A stretch of 64,000 nt of DNA from an uncultured Hungatella sp. (GTDB lineage: Bacteria; Bacillota; Clostridia; Lachnospirales; Lachnospiraceae), in NCBI GenBank assembly GCA_910577935.1, contig CAJTOT010000015.1, positions 1-64,000 of the forward strand, written 5' to 3'. The notes beneath the pieces are model-generated. The model was not told where the DNA came from. It worked only from the letters and a program-made list of their open reading frames with translations, and did not search any database. A program made the translations under genes and the position numbers. Shown here piece after piece: positions 35,015-44,100 of the stretch (position 1 is the first letter of the stretch; the number at the start of each line of letters is the position of its first letter).

Positions 35015-36916
35015 ATGTTGGAGCTGGTGAAACAAAATATACATATGAACCGTTTTAAAAATAACGTGGCGACCCAGGTGACTCTCGACGACGATTTTAT
35101 CGTGCCGGACACCATGGACGACATGACCCGGATCATCTTAAGTGCCGGTGATATTCAGATAGAGTCCGTGAAAAATCAGGTAGAGCGTGTGACGGTCAAG
35201 GGGAAATTGAACTTCCAGATCCTTTACAGAAAAGCGGAGGGGGGACTGCAGACCATGGCAGGAAATATCCCCTTTGAGGAGCCGGTAAACGTGTCGGGGC
35301 TGGAAGAGAAGGATTATCTGGGAGTCGCTTGGGATCTGGAGGATTTGACGGCGGGCATGATCAACTCCCGGAAGGTCAGCGTGAAGGCCATTGTCACTCT
35401 TGTGGTGAGGGTGGAAACCCTCTATGACACGGAGGCAGCGGTGGACGTGGTGGAGACAGGACCGTCGGCCAGGGACAGAGGCGGCTGGGGGACGGACAGC
35501 GACAGCCGGTGGAGCGGCCCGGAGCAAGGCGACGGAGGCTGGAACGGCGGAAACCGCGGCAGCGATGGCTGGAACGGCGGAAACAGCGGGGACGAGTGGG
35601 GCAAAAGAGCCAGGAGCGACGGCGGCCGGGGAGGCGCAAGGCAGGAGGAGGACGGCTGGAACGGGGGAGAATTTGACGACGGCAGCTGGAGCGGCAGGGA
35701 CCGTGGCGAGCCGGGGAGCCAGCCGGGAGGACAGGACGGCGGGCTTCGGGGCTGGGAGGCGGGAGCCGGAGAGGCTTCGGGAGATGCAGGAGAGAAAGTG
35801 AAGGACTTGGAGATTATGAGGCGGCAGGCAGATGTGGCCGTGATCGCCGTGCGGCGCAAGGACACTTACCGCATAAAAGAGGACATCTCTCTGTCCGGCA
35901 GCAAGCCGGGGATCGAACAGATTCTCTGGAGTGACATCCGCCTGAGAGGAACCTCCACCAAGCCTCTGGACGGCAGAGTCCATGTGGAGGGGGAAGTGAT
36001 GATCTTCGCCATCTATGCGGGAGAGGGGGAGAGCGCTCCCATACAGTGGCTGGAGGAGAGCATTCCGTTTGCCGGGGAGGTGGATCTGCCTGAGGCCGTG
36101 GAGGGCATGGTGCCGTCCATATCGGTCCGCCTGGTACACAAGGAACTGGAGGCCAAGCCGGACTATGACGGAGAGATGCGGGAACTGGAGCTGGACGCTG
36201 TGCTGGAGCTGGATATGAAGCTCTATGAAGAGAAGAAGATTGAGCTTCTCGGGGATTTCTATTCTAATGACCGGGAGCTGGAGCTGGAGTCCGGGGAAGT
36301 GTGTTTTGACAGGCTCCTGGGGAAGAATACGGGGAAATGCCGCATCGCCGAGAAACTGGAGCTCAATTCCGGTGACCGGGTCCTGCAGATCTGCCACAAT
36401 GACGGGACCATCAAAATCGACGATGTGGAGATCAAGGACGATTCCCTTCAGATTGACGGCGTGCTGGAAGTGTCCCTGCTCTATCTGACCTCCGACGACG
36501 GGGAGCCGGTGAAGGCGGGGACGGAGGTGGTTCCTTTCCATTACGAGGCGGAGACGCCGGGAATCACTCCGGACAGCGTGTACCAGCTGAATACAGGCTT
36601 AGAGCAGATGACGGCGGTGATGGCCGGAGGCGATACGGTGGAGGTGAAGGCGGTTTTAAGCCTGGATATCCTGGTTCTCCAGCCCGTGAAGGAACCGGTG
36701 ATCCTGGGTGTGAAGGAGATACCCCTGGACTTGGAAAAATTGCAGGAGCTTCCGGGAATCACCGGATATATTGTCCAGCCGGGAGACTGCCTGTGGGATA
36801 TCGCGAAGAGATTCCACACCACCAGAAAACACGTGATGGAGGCCAACGCCCTGGCAGGAGACCAGGTAAAGCCCGGAGACCGGCTGATTCTCGTGAAAGA
36901 GGTGGCAGGGGCGTAG
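35015..36916 (+). CDS. SipL-like spore protein: SPOCS (DUF3794) domains plus LysM
   Basis: Protein of 633 residues. Residues 1 to about 148 start MLELVKQNIHMNRFKNNVAT and form the first SPOCS domain. Two more SPOCS regions follow (about 270-400 and 420-560). A C-terminal LysM domain (GYIVQPGDCLWDIAKRFHTT to the end) follows. This layout is that of SipL, the partner of SpoIVA in spore-coat assembly of Clostridioides difficile, which has about 520 residues. The extra length is a Gly/Trp/Asp/Asn-rich insert at about 149-259 (units such as DGWNGGNSG). I start at the ATG behind AGGTAGGTGTGACT; a GTG two codons upstream is possible. It should coat the forespore in the mother cell. Confidence 0.85.
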   Translation: MLELVKQNIHMNRFKNNVATQVTLDDDFIVPDTMDDMTRIILSAGDIQIESVKNQVERVTVKGKLNFQILYRKAEGGLQTMAGNIPFEEPVNVSGLEEKDYLGVAWDLEDLTAGMINSRKVSVKAIVTLVVRVETLYDTEAAVDVVETGPSARDRGGWGTDSDSRWSGPEQGDGGWNGGNRGSDGWNGGNSGDEWGKRARSDGGRGGARQEEDGWNGGEFDDGSWSGRDRGEPGSQPGGQDGGLRGWEAGAGEASGDAGEKVKDLEIMRRQADVAVIAVRRKDTYRIKEDISLSGSKPGIEQILWSDIRLRGTSTKPLDGRVHVEGEVMIFAIYAGEGESAPIQWLEESIPFAGEVDLPEAVEGMVPSISVRLVHKELEAKPDYDGEMRELELDAVLELDMKLYEEKKIELLGDFYSNDRELELESGEVCFDRLLGKNTGKCRIAEKLELNSGDRVLQICHNDGTIKIDDVEIKDDSLQIDGVLEVSLLYLTSDDGEPVKAGTEVVPFHYEAETPGITPDSVYQLNTGLEQMTAVMAGGDTVEVKAVLSLDILVLQPVKEPVILGVKEIPLDLEKLQELPGITGYIVQPGDCLWDIAKRFHTTRKHVMEANALAGDQVKPGDRLILVKEVAGA

Positions 36917-36938
36917 CGGCGCGGCAGAAAAATATGGA

Positions 36939-36967
36939 TGCACAAAAATCCGTTTTTAGGATATAAT
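36939..36967 (+). promoter_or_regulatory. Promoter of the structured leader and GIY-YIG gene
   Basis: TGCACA at 36939-36944 and a perfect TATAAT at 36962-36967, 17 bases apart. A transcript from here would carry an untranslated leader of about 220 bases before the GIY-YIG gene. Confidence 0.5.
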
Positions 36968-37045
36968 ACAGTATAAGGTTTATGGATGAACGGTGTCATA
37001 TCCGCATCCAGCTGGTGCTTCAAATAGATTCAGGGCAACCTGGGG

Positions 37046-37161
37046 CAGCAAGTGCGTATTGCAAGCGCAGTTGCTGCGTACATACACTGAAAATGCTGAC
37101 TGTCCGCAGACGCCGGAGGGCGGCAGGCCGTCCCCCGTGAGAGCAGAAAGGGATAGTCAGC
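37046..37161 (+). ncRNA. Structured leader or small RNA, unknown class
   Basis: Two strong stems. The first is CAGCAA-g-TGCG paired with CGCA-g-TTGCTG at 37046-37076. The second is GCTGACTGTCC (37095-37105) paired with GGATAGTCAGC (37151-37161), an 11-bp closing stem around a 45-base GC-rich core that can fold further. It lies between a promoter-like sequence and the GIY-YIG start codon. It does not match a riboswitch that I know. It could be a cis-acting leader or a stand-alone RNA. Confidence 0.4.
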
Positions 37162-37197
37162 CGGAGAGGCGCCACCTGTCACGAAAGAGGAAGAGAC

Positions 37198-37461
37198 ATG
37201 AACTACACATACATTCTGCGCTGCCGGGACGGCAGCCTTTACTGCGGCTGGACTAACCGCCTCGATGAGCGGGTGAAGGCTCACAACCAGGGAAAGGGAG
37301 CCAGGTACACCAGGAGCCGTTGTCCGGTAGAACTGGTGTATTATGAAGAATTTTCCACAAAAAAAGAGGCCATGAGCAGAGAATATGCCATCAAGCAGCT
37401 GACAAGAGCACAGAAATTGCAGTTGATCGATGCCGCAGCGGCCGAGAATCCCCTGAGCTGA
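37198..37461 (+). CDS. GIY-YIG nuclease-domain protein (UPF0213 type)
   Basis: Single-domain protein of 87 residues: YTYILRCRDGSLYCGWTNRL contains the GIY-YIG equivalent (YIL...YCG), followed by AHNQGKGARYTRSRCPVELV and a Glu in YYEEF. Small stand-alone proteins of this family are widespread in Firmicutes and related to the nuclease part of UvrC, but their role is mostly unknown. AAAGAGGAAGAGAC precedes the ATG. Its 3' end overlaps a terminator hairpin. Confidence 0.88.
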   Translation: MNYTYILRCRDGSLYCGWTNRLDERVKAHNQGKGARYTRSRCPVELVYYEEFSTKKEAMSREYAIKQLTRAQKLQLIDAAAAENPLS

Positions 37462-37487
37462 GAGACACAGTCCGGGGGATTTTTTCT
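37447..37487 (+). terminator. Terminator overlapping the end of the GIY-YIG gene
   Basis: AATCCCC pairs with GGGGATT and is followed by a run of six T (37480-37486). The upstream arm lies in the last codons of the gene and the stop codon lies in the loop. Confidence 0.7.
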
Positions 37488-37590
37488 GTCCGGGGTGTAG
37501 AAAAGGATGGGGGCAGAAGAGTTTCGCTGTAATATACAAAAATTTACAGGGAAATACTGTAAAATCAGCAACTATTTTTTGAAAAACCTA

Positions 37591-37619
37591 TTGTATTTTT
37601 TGTATACAACTCATATAAT
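37591..37619 (+). promoter_or_regulatory. Promoter of the ispE-gntR operon
   Basis: TTGTAT at 37591-37596 and TATAAT at 37614-37619 with a 17-base spacer. The leader to the ispE ATG is about 110 bases. The rest of the 37462-37737 gap is AT-rich and holds no gene. Confidence 0.7.
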
Positions 37620-37631
37620 ATACTGTATACA
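37600..37631. promoter_or_regulatory. Paired TGTATACA operators in the ispE-gntR promoter
   Basis: TTGTATACAA (37600-37609) lies in the promoter spacer and a second TGTATACA (37624-37631) just behind the -10 box, with centres 23 bp apart. The form TnGTATACnA resembles the operators of FadR-subfamily GntR regulators, so the GntR protein encoded in this operon probably binds here and represses its own transcription. Confidence 0.6.
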
Positions 37632-37737
37632 ATATACTAAAAACAAAATACAGGACAAAGTCCCAGGGTCAATACCGCTGCGCTCCGAGAGCGGGCTTGG
37701 CCTTGGAATTGGGAAAAACACGAAAAAGGAGACGGGT

Positions 37738-38640
37738 ATGGTGAGGCATCTTGGTCTGAAAGCTTACGGAAAAATCAATCTGGGACTGGATGTGCTGCGA
37801 AAGAGGGAGGACGGATATCACGAGGTCCGCATGATCATGCAGACAGTGGGACTGTATGACAGGATTGATCTGATATACCGGGATGAGCCGGGTATAAAGG
37901 TTGAGACCAATCTCTATTATCTTCCCAACAATGAGAACAATCTGGTCTATCAGGCGGCAAAGCTTCTGATGGAAGAGTTCGGGGTGAAGCAGGGGATACA
38001 CATCAAGCTGAAAAAATTTATTCCTGTGGCGGCGGGCATGGCAGGGGGGAGCAGCGACGCGGCGGCGGTTCTGTTCGGTGTCAACAGGATGTTCGGTCTG
38101 GGGCTGTCCCAACAAAAGCTTATGGAGCGGGGGGTCAGAATCGGCGCGGATGTGCCCTACTGTGTCATGCGGGGAACCGCGCTGTCAGAGGGCATCGGGG
38201 AGGTGCTGACCCCTCTTCCGTCCATGCCTCAGTGCCAGGTTCTGATCGCGAAACCCGGCATCAGCGTCTCCACAAGGTTTGTCTATGAGAATCTCCATGC
38301 CAACCAGCTGAAACCGGAACAGCATCCGGATATCGACGCCATGGTGGAGGCCATAAAACAGGGGGACATCCACAAGGCTGCCGGCTGTATGGGCAATGTG
38401 CTGGAAACCGTTACCATACCGGCCCACCCGGTGGTAGGCCGGATTAAAGAGGTGATGATGGAGAGGGGGGCGGAGGGAAGCCTTATGAGCGGAAGCGGCC
38501 CCACGGTGTTCGGTTTATTCACCAACCCCAGAGCGGCCTCGGACGCTTACGAGTACCTGCGCTACGGGAAGGGGGCCGAGCTGGTCAGGCAGGTGTATCT
38601 CACCAATTTTTACAATCGAAAAGAACAGGGGAGGGAGTAG
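37738..38640 (+). CDS. ispE: 4-diphosphocytidyl-2-C-methyl-D-erythritol kinase
   Basis: GHMP kinase of 300 residues: LKAYGKINLGLDVLRKREDG at the N-terminus, the ATP-binding loop PVAAGMAGGSSDAAAVL, and the C-terminal MSGSGPTVFGLF, all diagnostic for IspE. It phosphorylates CDP-methylerythritol in the MEP route to isoprenoid precursors. The ATG at 37738 follows AAGGAGACGGGT; the longer frame upstream runs through the promoter. It is six bases ahead of a GntR regulator gene, and the pair shares a promoter. Confidence 0.95.
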   Translation: MVRHLGLKAYGKINLGLDVLRKREDGYHEVRMIMQTVGLYDRIDLIYRDEPGIKVETNLYYLPNNENNLVYQAAKLLMEEFGVKQGIHIKLKKFIPVAAGMAGGSSDAAAVLFGVNRMFGLGLSQQKLMERGVRIGADVPYCVMRGTALSEGIGEVLTPLPSMPQCQVLIAKPGISVSTRFVYENLHANQLKPEQHPDIDAMVEAIKQGDIHKAAGCMGNVLETVTIPAHPVVGRIKEVMMERGAEGSLMSGSGPTVFGLFTNPRAASDAYEYLRYGKGAELVRQVYLTNFYNRKEQGRE

Positions 38641-38646
38641 AATACC

Positions 38647-39333
38647 ATGAAGGGCTACGATTTAAGAGTGAATATGAACGAATATCTTCCGCTGCGGGAT
38701 GTGGTGTTCAACACTCTGCGCCAGGCGATATTAAAAGGGGAGCTGGAGCCGGGGGAGAGGCTCATGGAGATACAGCTGGCGGACCGCCTGGGAGTAAGCC
38801 GCACCCCCATCCGTGAGGCCATCAGAAAGCTGGAGCTGGAGGGCCTGGTTCTGATGATTCCCAGAAAGGGCGCGGAGGTTGCCAGAATCTCGGAGAAGAG
38901 CCTGAGAGATGTGCTGGAGGTGCGCCGCTCCATGGAAGAGCTTGCCATCGAGCTTGCCTGCCAGAGGATGGCGGAGGACGAGATCGACCAGCTGGAGCTG
39001 GCCAAGAAAACGTTTGCAGACGCTGTGGCCCGCAAGGACATGATGCTCATGGCGGAGACGGACGAGGCGTACCACGACATTATCTACAAGGGGACAGGCA
39101 ACAGCCGCCTGATACAGATCATCAACAACCTTCGGGAGCAGATGTACCGATACCGTTTAGAATACATCAAGGATGCGGATAAGCACCAGATTCTCCTCAT
39201 AGAGCACGAGAACATCTTCCGCGCCGTGAAAGCCCGCCATGTGGCGGAGGCCAAGGCGGCCATGCGGGAACACATCGACAACCAGGAGATTACAGTCTCC
39301 CAAAATATAAAACAAAAGGAAGAATCTAACTGA
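38647..39333 (+). CDS. GntR-family regulator, FadR/FCD subfamily
   Basis: Protein of 228 residues. The N-terminal winged helix (LRDVVFNTLRQAILKGELEP, then GERLMEIQLADRLGVSRTPI and REAIRKLELEGLV) is joined to an all-helical FCD ligand domain (about residues 85-215) with the usual metal/ligand-binding Asp and His residues (DEAYHDIIYKGTGN, EHENIFRAVKARH). It follows ispE by six bases. The TGTATACA palindromes in their shared promoter are its probable sites. The ligand is unknown. Confidence 0.92.
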   Translation: MKGYDLRVNMNEYLPLRDVVFNTLRQAILKGELEPGERLMEIQLADRLGVSRTPIREAIRKLELEGLVLMIPRKGAEVARISEKSLRDVLEVRRSMEELAIELACQRMAEDEIDQLELAKKTFADAVARKDMMLMAETDEAYHDIIYKGTGNSRLIQIINNLREQMYRYRLEYIKDADKHQILLIEHENIFRAVKARHVAEAKAAMREHIDNQEITVSQNIKQKEESN

Positions 39334-39367
39334 AATGTTAGGATTCTATTAAAAAAAAATAACTCCG

Positions 39368-39396
39368 TTGACAGTGTGACAAGTTGTCATTATAAT
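39368..39396 (+). promoter_or_regulatory. Consensus promoter of the efflux operon
   Basis: TTGACA (39368-39373), a 17-base spacer and TATAAT (39391-39396): a perfect vegetative promoter, fully covered by the operators described next. Confidence 0.88.
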
Positions 39397-39412
39397 AAAT
39401 GACAGGTTGTCA
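39377..39412. promoter_or_regulatory. Two TetR-type operators over the efflux promoter
   Basis: TGACAAGTTGTCA (39377-39389, a perfect palindrome about a central G) fills the promoter spacer. TGACAGGTTGTCA (39400-39412) follows the -10 box. Centres are 23 bp apart. Two bound dimers would block RNA polymerase, so the TetR encoded next is the likely repressor. Confidence 0.8.
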
Positions 39413-39465
39413 CTTTTTTGCGGCCTTAAGATAATTTTCCTGCCGTGCAGGAAGGGGGAATGAGA

Positions 39466-40110
39466 ATGCCGAGTCAACGTTTTTACAGGCTTTCGGAGGA
39501 GAAGCGGGCTCTTATCTGGAAGGCTTCCATGAAAGAGTTTATCTCCGCGCCTTATGAGAAGGTCTCCATCAACAAGATCATCCGGGATGCAGGGATATCC
39601 AGAGGCAGCTTCTATACATATTTTGAAGACAAAAAGGACCTTCTGTCGTTTTTATTGGAAGACACCAGAAAAAAGTGGAGCGATTTCTGCGCGGAGCGCT
39701 TGGAGGACACAGGAGGGGATCTGTTTTCAGCCATGGAAGCTCTTCTGGAGTATGGGATAGAATTTTGTAAGAATAATGACTTGCTCCGTCTGCATAGAAA
39801 TCTGGTTATGTATCCTGATACTGTGCTGACAGAGTGTATGGAAAATGATTTTGGTTTTGAGCAGGAAGCAGGAGAAGACTTTTTTGGAAAGATTGACCGA
39901 TCCCGCTTAAAAGATGGCACAGAGGCCGGAGTCACGCTGGTGGTAAAGCTGTGCACCATCTGCATGATGGCAGCGTTCACAGAATACTATAAGTGCCCAG
40001 AAAAAGAAGCAGTTATAAAAGAGAGCTACAAAAAGGCGTTGAGATTATTATGTTACGGAGCCTGCAAGGCCCGGCAAAAAGACCAGGTGGAGGAGAGATC
40101 AGATGAGTAA
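39466..40110 (+). CDS. TetR-family repressor of the efflux operon
   Basis: Protein of 214 residues. The N-terminal TetR helix-turn-helix is seen in WKASMKEFISAPYEKVSINK and IIRDAGISRGSFYTYFEDKK. The rest is a helical ligand domain of about 150 residues. The ATG at 39466 has GGAAGGGGGA about eight bases before it; the ATG at 39460 is a close alternative. It overlaps the adaptor gene by 8 bases. Together with the double operator in front, this makes a self-regulated, ligand-inducible efflux operon; the inducer is unknown. Confidence 0.92.
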   Translation: MPSQRFYRLSEEKRALIWKASMKEFISAPYEKVSINKIIRDAGISRGSFYTYFEDKKDLLSFLLEDTRKKWSDFCAERLEDTGGDLFSAMEALLEYGIEFCKNNDLLRLHRNLVMYPDTVLTECMENDFGFEQEAGEDFFGKIDRSRLKDGTEAGVTLVVKLCTICMMAAFTEYYKCPEKEAVIKESYKKALRLLCYGACKARQKDQVEERSDE

Positions 40111-41164
40111 AGGTGCGAAGATTGCGGCAGCAGTAGTCGTGGTTGTGGCAGCAGGTGCTTTTATAGGAGCCAGGTTCATGGCTCCCAAGAGTGAGCCGGA
40201 GGCGGTGGCGCCGCCGGTGGTGCGGGTGCAGCAGCCTGCCAGGGAAGATATCCAGCTGTTCCGCAGCATGACAGGGACCATAGAGGCGGCGGATTCGGTG
40301 TATGTGATTCCCAAAGCCGCCGGAGAGATCACGGCGGTCTATGTGAAGACAGGAGACTATGTGACGGAAGGACAGCTTTTGTGCGAGATCGATACAAAGC
40401 AGGTAGATGCTTCCAGGCTTCAGCTGGAGGCGGCGCAGATCGCTCTTCAGGACGCCAACAAGAATCTGGAGCGGATGAGGGTGCTCTACTCCACCGGGGA
40501 TATTTCCGCCCAGGCCTATGAGCAGGTGCAGAGCGGCGCCAAGTCCGCCCAGATCCAGTATGATTCAGCCAAGCTGGCATATGACTATCAGATCGAGTTC
40601 AGCAGTGTCACCGCCACCATCGCCGGGAGGATCGAGTCCTGCAGCATGGAGGTCCACGACATGGCCACCCAGTCAAGCCCGCTGTGCGTCATCTCCGGCG
40701 AAGGCGCGAAGGTGGTAAATTTTGCCGTGCCGGAGGCAGTCCTGGACAATGTAAAAGAAGGAGAGACTGTCAGGCTTGAGAAGGGAGACAGGGAGTACAC
40801 CGCCAGGATTACCGAGGTGAACACCATGGTGGACCCGGCCACGGGGCTGTTTAAAATCAAGGCATCCGTGGAACAGGGAGATTCCCTTGCCAACGGTTCT
40901 GTGGTAAAATTATATATCACCTCTGATAAGGCAGAAGGCGCGCTGACCGTCCCTGTGGATGCGGTTTACTACGATGACGGGAAGCCGTATCTCTATACAT
41001 TCGGTGACGGGATCGTCCACAGAACCGATGTGGAGACCGGCATCAGCGATGACGAAAACATGCAGATTCTCTCCGGCATATCCTCTGAGGACCAGGTGAT
41101 CGTCACATGGAGCCCGGAATTGTACGAGGGAGCGCCGGCGGTTCTCGGCGCGGACGCGCAGTAG
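40103..41164 (+). CDS. RND efflux adaptor (membrane-fusion protein)
   Basis: Protein of 353 residues with an N-terminal membrane anchor (GAKIAAAVVVVVAAGAFIGA) and no lipobox. The lipoyl halves are seen in IPKAAGEITAVYVKTGDYVT with EGQLLCEID, and in SVTATIAGRIE. A short helical hairpin lies between them (ASRLQLEAAQIALQDANKNL onward), followed by beta-barrel and membrane-proximal domains. Adaptors of this type connect an RND pump to a channel. The hairpin is short, as in other HlyD/MexA-like proteins. It sits between the repressor and the pump genes. Confidence 0.92.
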   Translation: MSKGAKIAAAVVVVVAAGAFIGARFMAPKSEPEAVAPPVVRVQQPAREDIQLFRSMTGTIEAADSVYVIPKAAGEITAVYVKTGDYVTEGQLLCEIDTKQVDASRLQLEAAQIALQDANKNLERMRVLYSTGDISAQAYEQVQSGAKSAQIQYDSAKLAYDYQIEFSSVTATIAGRIESCSMEVHDMATQSSPLCVISGEGAKVVNFAVPEAVLDNVKEGETVRLEKGDREYTARITEVNTMVDPATGLFKIKASVEQGDSLANGSVVKLYITSDKAEGALTVPVDAVYYDDGKPYLYTFGDGIVHRTDVETGISDDENMQILSGISSEDQVIVTWSPELYEGAPAVLGADAQ

Positions 41165-41178
41165 AGGAGGGAGGCTGT

Positions 41179-44100
41179 ATGAACATAACAAAATCTGTCC
41201 TCAAGAGGCCGGTGACCACGGTGATGGTGGTTTTGTGCCTCATCGTGTTCGGCCTCACATCGGTTTTGTCCTCCAAATTGGAGCTGACGCCTCCTATGGA
41301 TATGCCCATGCTGGTGGTATTTACCATATATCCCGGTGCCAGCCCGGACGATGTCGATGAGCTGGTGAGCAAACCAATAGAAGATGAGACGGGAACCCTC
41401 ACCGGCTTAAAGGGCGTAACCAGCATGTCCAGCGAAAACGCTTCTATCGTCCTTCTTGAGTATGAGTACGGAACCGACATCGACGACGCCTATGACGACT
41501 TAAAGAAAAAGATGGACGCCCTGCAGTCGGATTTTCCCGACGATGTCCAGACGCCGACCATCGCCGAGATGAACATCAACGACATCGCCGGCGTGACTCT
41601 GGCGGTGAACAACGACACAAAGGATAACCTGTACAACTATGTCAATGACATAATCGTGCCGGAGTTTGAGAAGCTGTCCTCGGTGGCCAGCGTGGACATC
41701 AGCGGCGGCCGGAAGGAGTACATAAAGATTGAGCTGATACCGGAAAAGCTGAGTCAGTATCATCTGACCATGAACGCCATAGCCTCCGCCATAGGCAGCG
41801 CCGATTTTTCTTTCCCCGTAGGCGACACAAAGGTGGGCGGCCAGAGCCTGTCCGTGTCTGCCGGCGTGGATTACGACACCATGGAGAGCTTAAAGAGCAT
41901 CCCCATCACCTTGAGCAGCGGCAACATCATTTACCTGGAGGACGTGGCCGATGTCTACACGACTCTGGAGGAGGCGGCGGGCATCGGACGCTACAACGGA
42001 AGAGATACCATCGCCGTAGATATCAAGAAGCAGCAGAGCAGCAGCGACGTGGAGATGTCAGACGACGTGAAGGCGGTGATGAGACGGCTTCAGGCAGATG
42101 ACCCGGCCCTGGAGATGGTTATGGTCAACGACAACAGCGAGATGATCCGGTCGTCTCTCAGCTCGGTTATGCAGACCATGGTTATGGCAGTGGCGGTGTC
42201 CATGGTGATCATCTTCCTGTTTTTCGGTGATCTCAAGGCTTCCCTCATCGTGGGAACCTCCATCCCCATCTCCATCCTGGCGGCCCTCATCTCCATGAGC
42301 GCCATGGGATTTTCGCTGAACGTTATCACCCTGAGCAGTCTGGTTCTGGGCGTAGGCATGATGGTAGATAACTCCATCGTGGTCCTGGAAAGCTGCTTCC
42401 GTTCCACAAAAGGGGTGGGCTTCAGGGAGTATACGGAGGCGGCGCTTAAGGGGAGCAACATCGTGCTCCAGTCCATCATCGGCGGAACAGTGACCACCTG
42501 TGTGGTATTCCTGCCCCTGGCGTTTTTGGAGGGAATGTCAGGCCAGATGTTCAAACCTCTGGGCTTCACCATTGTGTTCTGCATGCTGGCATCCCTGATC
42601 TCCGCCATGACCATCGTGCCTCTGTGCTACACCATATACCGGCCCAAGGAGAGAGAACACGCGCCCCTGTCGGGAATGATCGCCGGGCTGCAGAGCGGCT
42701 ACCGGAATATAATGAAAGCCCTTCTCCCCAAAAAGAAGACGGTCATTTTCACCTCCGTTGTCCTCCTGGCGCTGTCCATCGTGCTGGCAGGCCGGCTGGG
42801 CATGGAACTGATGACATCGGCAGACCAGAACTCTGTCAGCATTTCCGTGGAGATCAGGCCGGGGCTTAGAATCCAGCGGGCGGATAAGATTCTCCAGGAG
42901 GCGGAGGCTATCGTCACCTCCCCGGAAAATGAGGCTTATGTGGATTCCTACATGCTCTCCTTCGGTTCTTCGGGACTGAGCATGAGCGGCGGCACTTCCG
43001 CCTCCCTGACGGTATATCTGAAAGATGACTGTCCGCTGGAGACCAAGGATGTGATTAAACTGTGGAAGCCGGCCTTTGCCGGTATTCCCGACTGCGACAT
43101 CACTTTAACCGCCAGCAGCATGATGGGGTCCATGATGACGGTAAGCGACGGGTTTGAGGTGATTCTGGAGAGCACCCAGTATGAGAGTTTGAAGCAGGCC
43201 TCTGACAGCATAGTAAAACAGCTGACAGACCGGCCGGAGGTGACCAGGATTCACTCCAGCTTAGAGAACGCCGCCCCGTTGCTGAAAATCAATATCGACC
43301 CAATCAAGGCGGCGGCGGAGGGCATGTCGCCGGTCCAGGTGGCAGGCATGATCAACACCATGCTCAGCGGAACCGAGGCCACCACCCTGGATGTGAACGG
43401 CAACGAGGTCAGCGTCATGGTAGAGTATCCGGATGACGAGTACGCTTCTTTGGACCAGGTAAAGGGGATCATGCTCCCCACGGCCACAGGAGCTTCGGTG
43501 GCGCTGACGGATATCGGGGAGATCACCTTCCAGGACAGCCCGTTAAGTATTATGAAGTCCGACAAACAGTATCAGGTGACGATCTCCGGAGATTACACGG
43601 ATATGGTGGACACAGAGGACGACAAGGCCGTGGAAGAGATGAAAAAGCTGCTTATGCGGGAGGTGGTGACTCCCACCATGACTTCAGATATCACTGTGGC
43701 CCAGAACGCCATGGATGAGAGCATGTTTGAGGAGCTGGGAGCGCTGCTCCAGGCGGTGCTCATCGCCGTGTTCCTGGTGTTCGTGGTCATGGCGGCCCAG
43801 TTTGAATCACCTAAGTTCTCCCTCATGGTTATGACCACCATCCCGTTTGCCCTCATCGGTTCCTTCACCTTTCTGTTCGCGGCGGATGTGGCTATCAGCA
43901 TGCCGTCCATGCTTGGATTTCTCATGCTGGTGGGCACGGTGGTAAACAACGGTATCCTGTATGTGGATACGGTCAATCAGTACCGGCAGGAGATGGATAT
44001 GGATACGGCCCTCATCGAGGCGGGGGCCACCCGGCTGAGGCCGATTCTTATGACCACATTGACTACGATTGTGGCTATGATTCCCATGTGTCTGGCGTTC

